Shown here piece after piece: positions 63,815 through 64,000 of a stretch of DNA of 64,000 bases (within the stretch, counting starts at the first letter, position 1; the number at the start of each line of letters is the position of its first letter). Position numbers and translations under genes: made by a program. Location of the stretch: assembly GCA_038534295.1 (NCBI GenBank), contig JBCAXA010000001.1:1902082-1966081 (forward strand), written 5' to 3'. Origin of the DNA: JBCAXA01 sp038534295 (GTDB lineage: Bacteria; Pseudomonadota; Gammaproteobacteria; Steroidobacterales; Woeseiaceae). The notes below the pieces were generated by a model that did not search any database, was not told the DNA's origin, and saw only the letters and a program-made list of their open reading frames with translations.

Positions 63815-64000
63815 GATGTAGGAGCGGGCTTCTGCCCGCGATGGATGCCATCCGGTTGCCGCGGCGTCGACCCTCGATGTAGGAGCGGGCTTCTGCCCGC
63901 GATGGATGCCATCCGGTTGCCGCGGCGTCGATCCCCGATGTAGGAACGGGCTTCTGCCCGCGATGGATGCCATCCGGTTACCGCCGCGTCGAACCCCGAT
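63815..64000 (+). repeat. 61-bp tandem REP-like array, truncated by the window end
   Basis: Units begin with GATGTAGGAGCGGGCTTCTG or a close variant at 63815, 63876 and 63937, and a fourth starts at 63998, giving a 61-base period. A partial unit precedes them (63779-63814). Each unit has a GCGGGC/GCCCGC stem with a TTCT loop and a GATGG/CCATC palindrome. The units are nearly identical, with a few substitutions. The array continues beyond the window. Open frames across it are artefacts. Confidence 0.93.

Noticed and set aside
63599..63973. Open frames across the REP-like array on both strands
   Set aside because: The translations simply repeat with the 61-bp unit; 61 is not a multiple of 3, and there is no start signal or family resemblance.
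63815..64000. Possible CRISPR array
   Set aside because: The entire 61-bp unit is repeated with no unique spacers, and no cas gene is near.

Overview
The window is a dense, GC-rich bacterial chromosome segment. Gene content and order point to a gammaproteobacterium, probably aquatic and near the Chromatiales, Woeseiales or Xanthomonadales: LysM protein-dprA-smg-topA-tsaC-hemF on one strand, divergent def-fmt-rsmB-DUF4390-ntrY/ntrX on the other, and hemB-aroE beside a glutathione reductase. No rRNA, tRNA, phage, IS element or CRISPR array was recognised. GTG and TTG starts are frequent, and many genes are coupled by 4-bp or longer overlaps. The taxonomic placement is inference.

Layout. (1) 1-7 kb: two exported DUF1254/DUF1214 proteins flanked by a short shared motif, then a convergent DJ-1-like/SDR pair, a quinone oxidoreductase and an exported nitrilase-like protein without its catalytic cysteine. 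(2) 7-11 kb: a DUF4397 lipoprotein and an exported S9 peptidase. (3) 11.1-18.3 kb: a FAN1-like nuclease fused to a DnaQ-like exonuclease, then eight tightly packed small genes (DUF5996-like, SnoaL-like lipoprotein, cupin, GST, GNAT fusion, DUF1801, PhzF, ACT). (4) 18.3-26.7 kb: cold-shock protein with a long leader, GST, MliC-like lipoprotein, HD phosphohydrolase, oligopeptidase A, glutathione reductase, aroE and hemB. (5) 26.8-29 kb: ECF sigma factor, DUF3379 anti-sigma with five tandem copies of one segment, and a Cys/Gly/Glu-rich exported peptide with EGKCG motifs, closed by a strong terminator. (6) 29-37 kb: tag, csaA, two gamma-glutamyltransferases, a LysR regulator, RidA, arylamine N-acetyltransferase and two VOC proteins. 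(7) 37-51 kb: the conserved housekeeping blocks. (8) 51-61 kb: TolB/TPR membrane protein, methyltransferase with a small coupled partner, CapA, SPOR protein, argS, DUF2314 protein and priA. (9) 61-64 kb: a second sigma operon (sigma, DUF3619-like, 88-aa acidic exported protein, DUF3106), a nested-palindrome element, an HNH endonuclease and a 61-bp tandem REP-like array running off the window.

Best candidates for something unusual: the sigma/anti-sigma/EGKCG peptide locus, which looks like an HvfA-type modified copper-binding peptide precursor without its modifying enzyme nearby; the FAN1-DnaQ fusion; the NtrX-like regulator whose sigma-54 and ATPase motifs are degraded; the sigma-DUF3619-acidic protein-DUF3106 operon; and the nested palindromes at 62821-62904. 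All functions are read from motifs and context by eye, without database searches.
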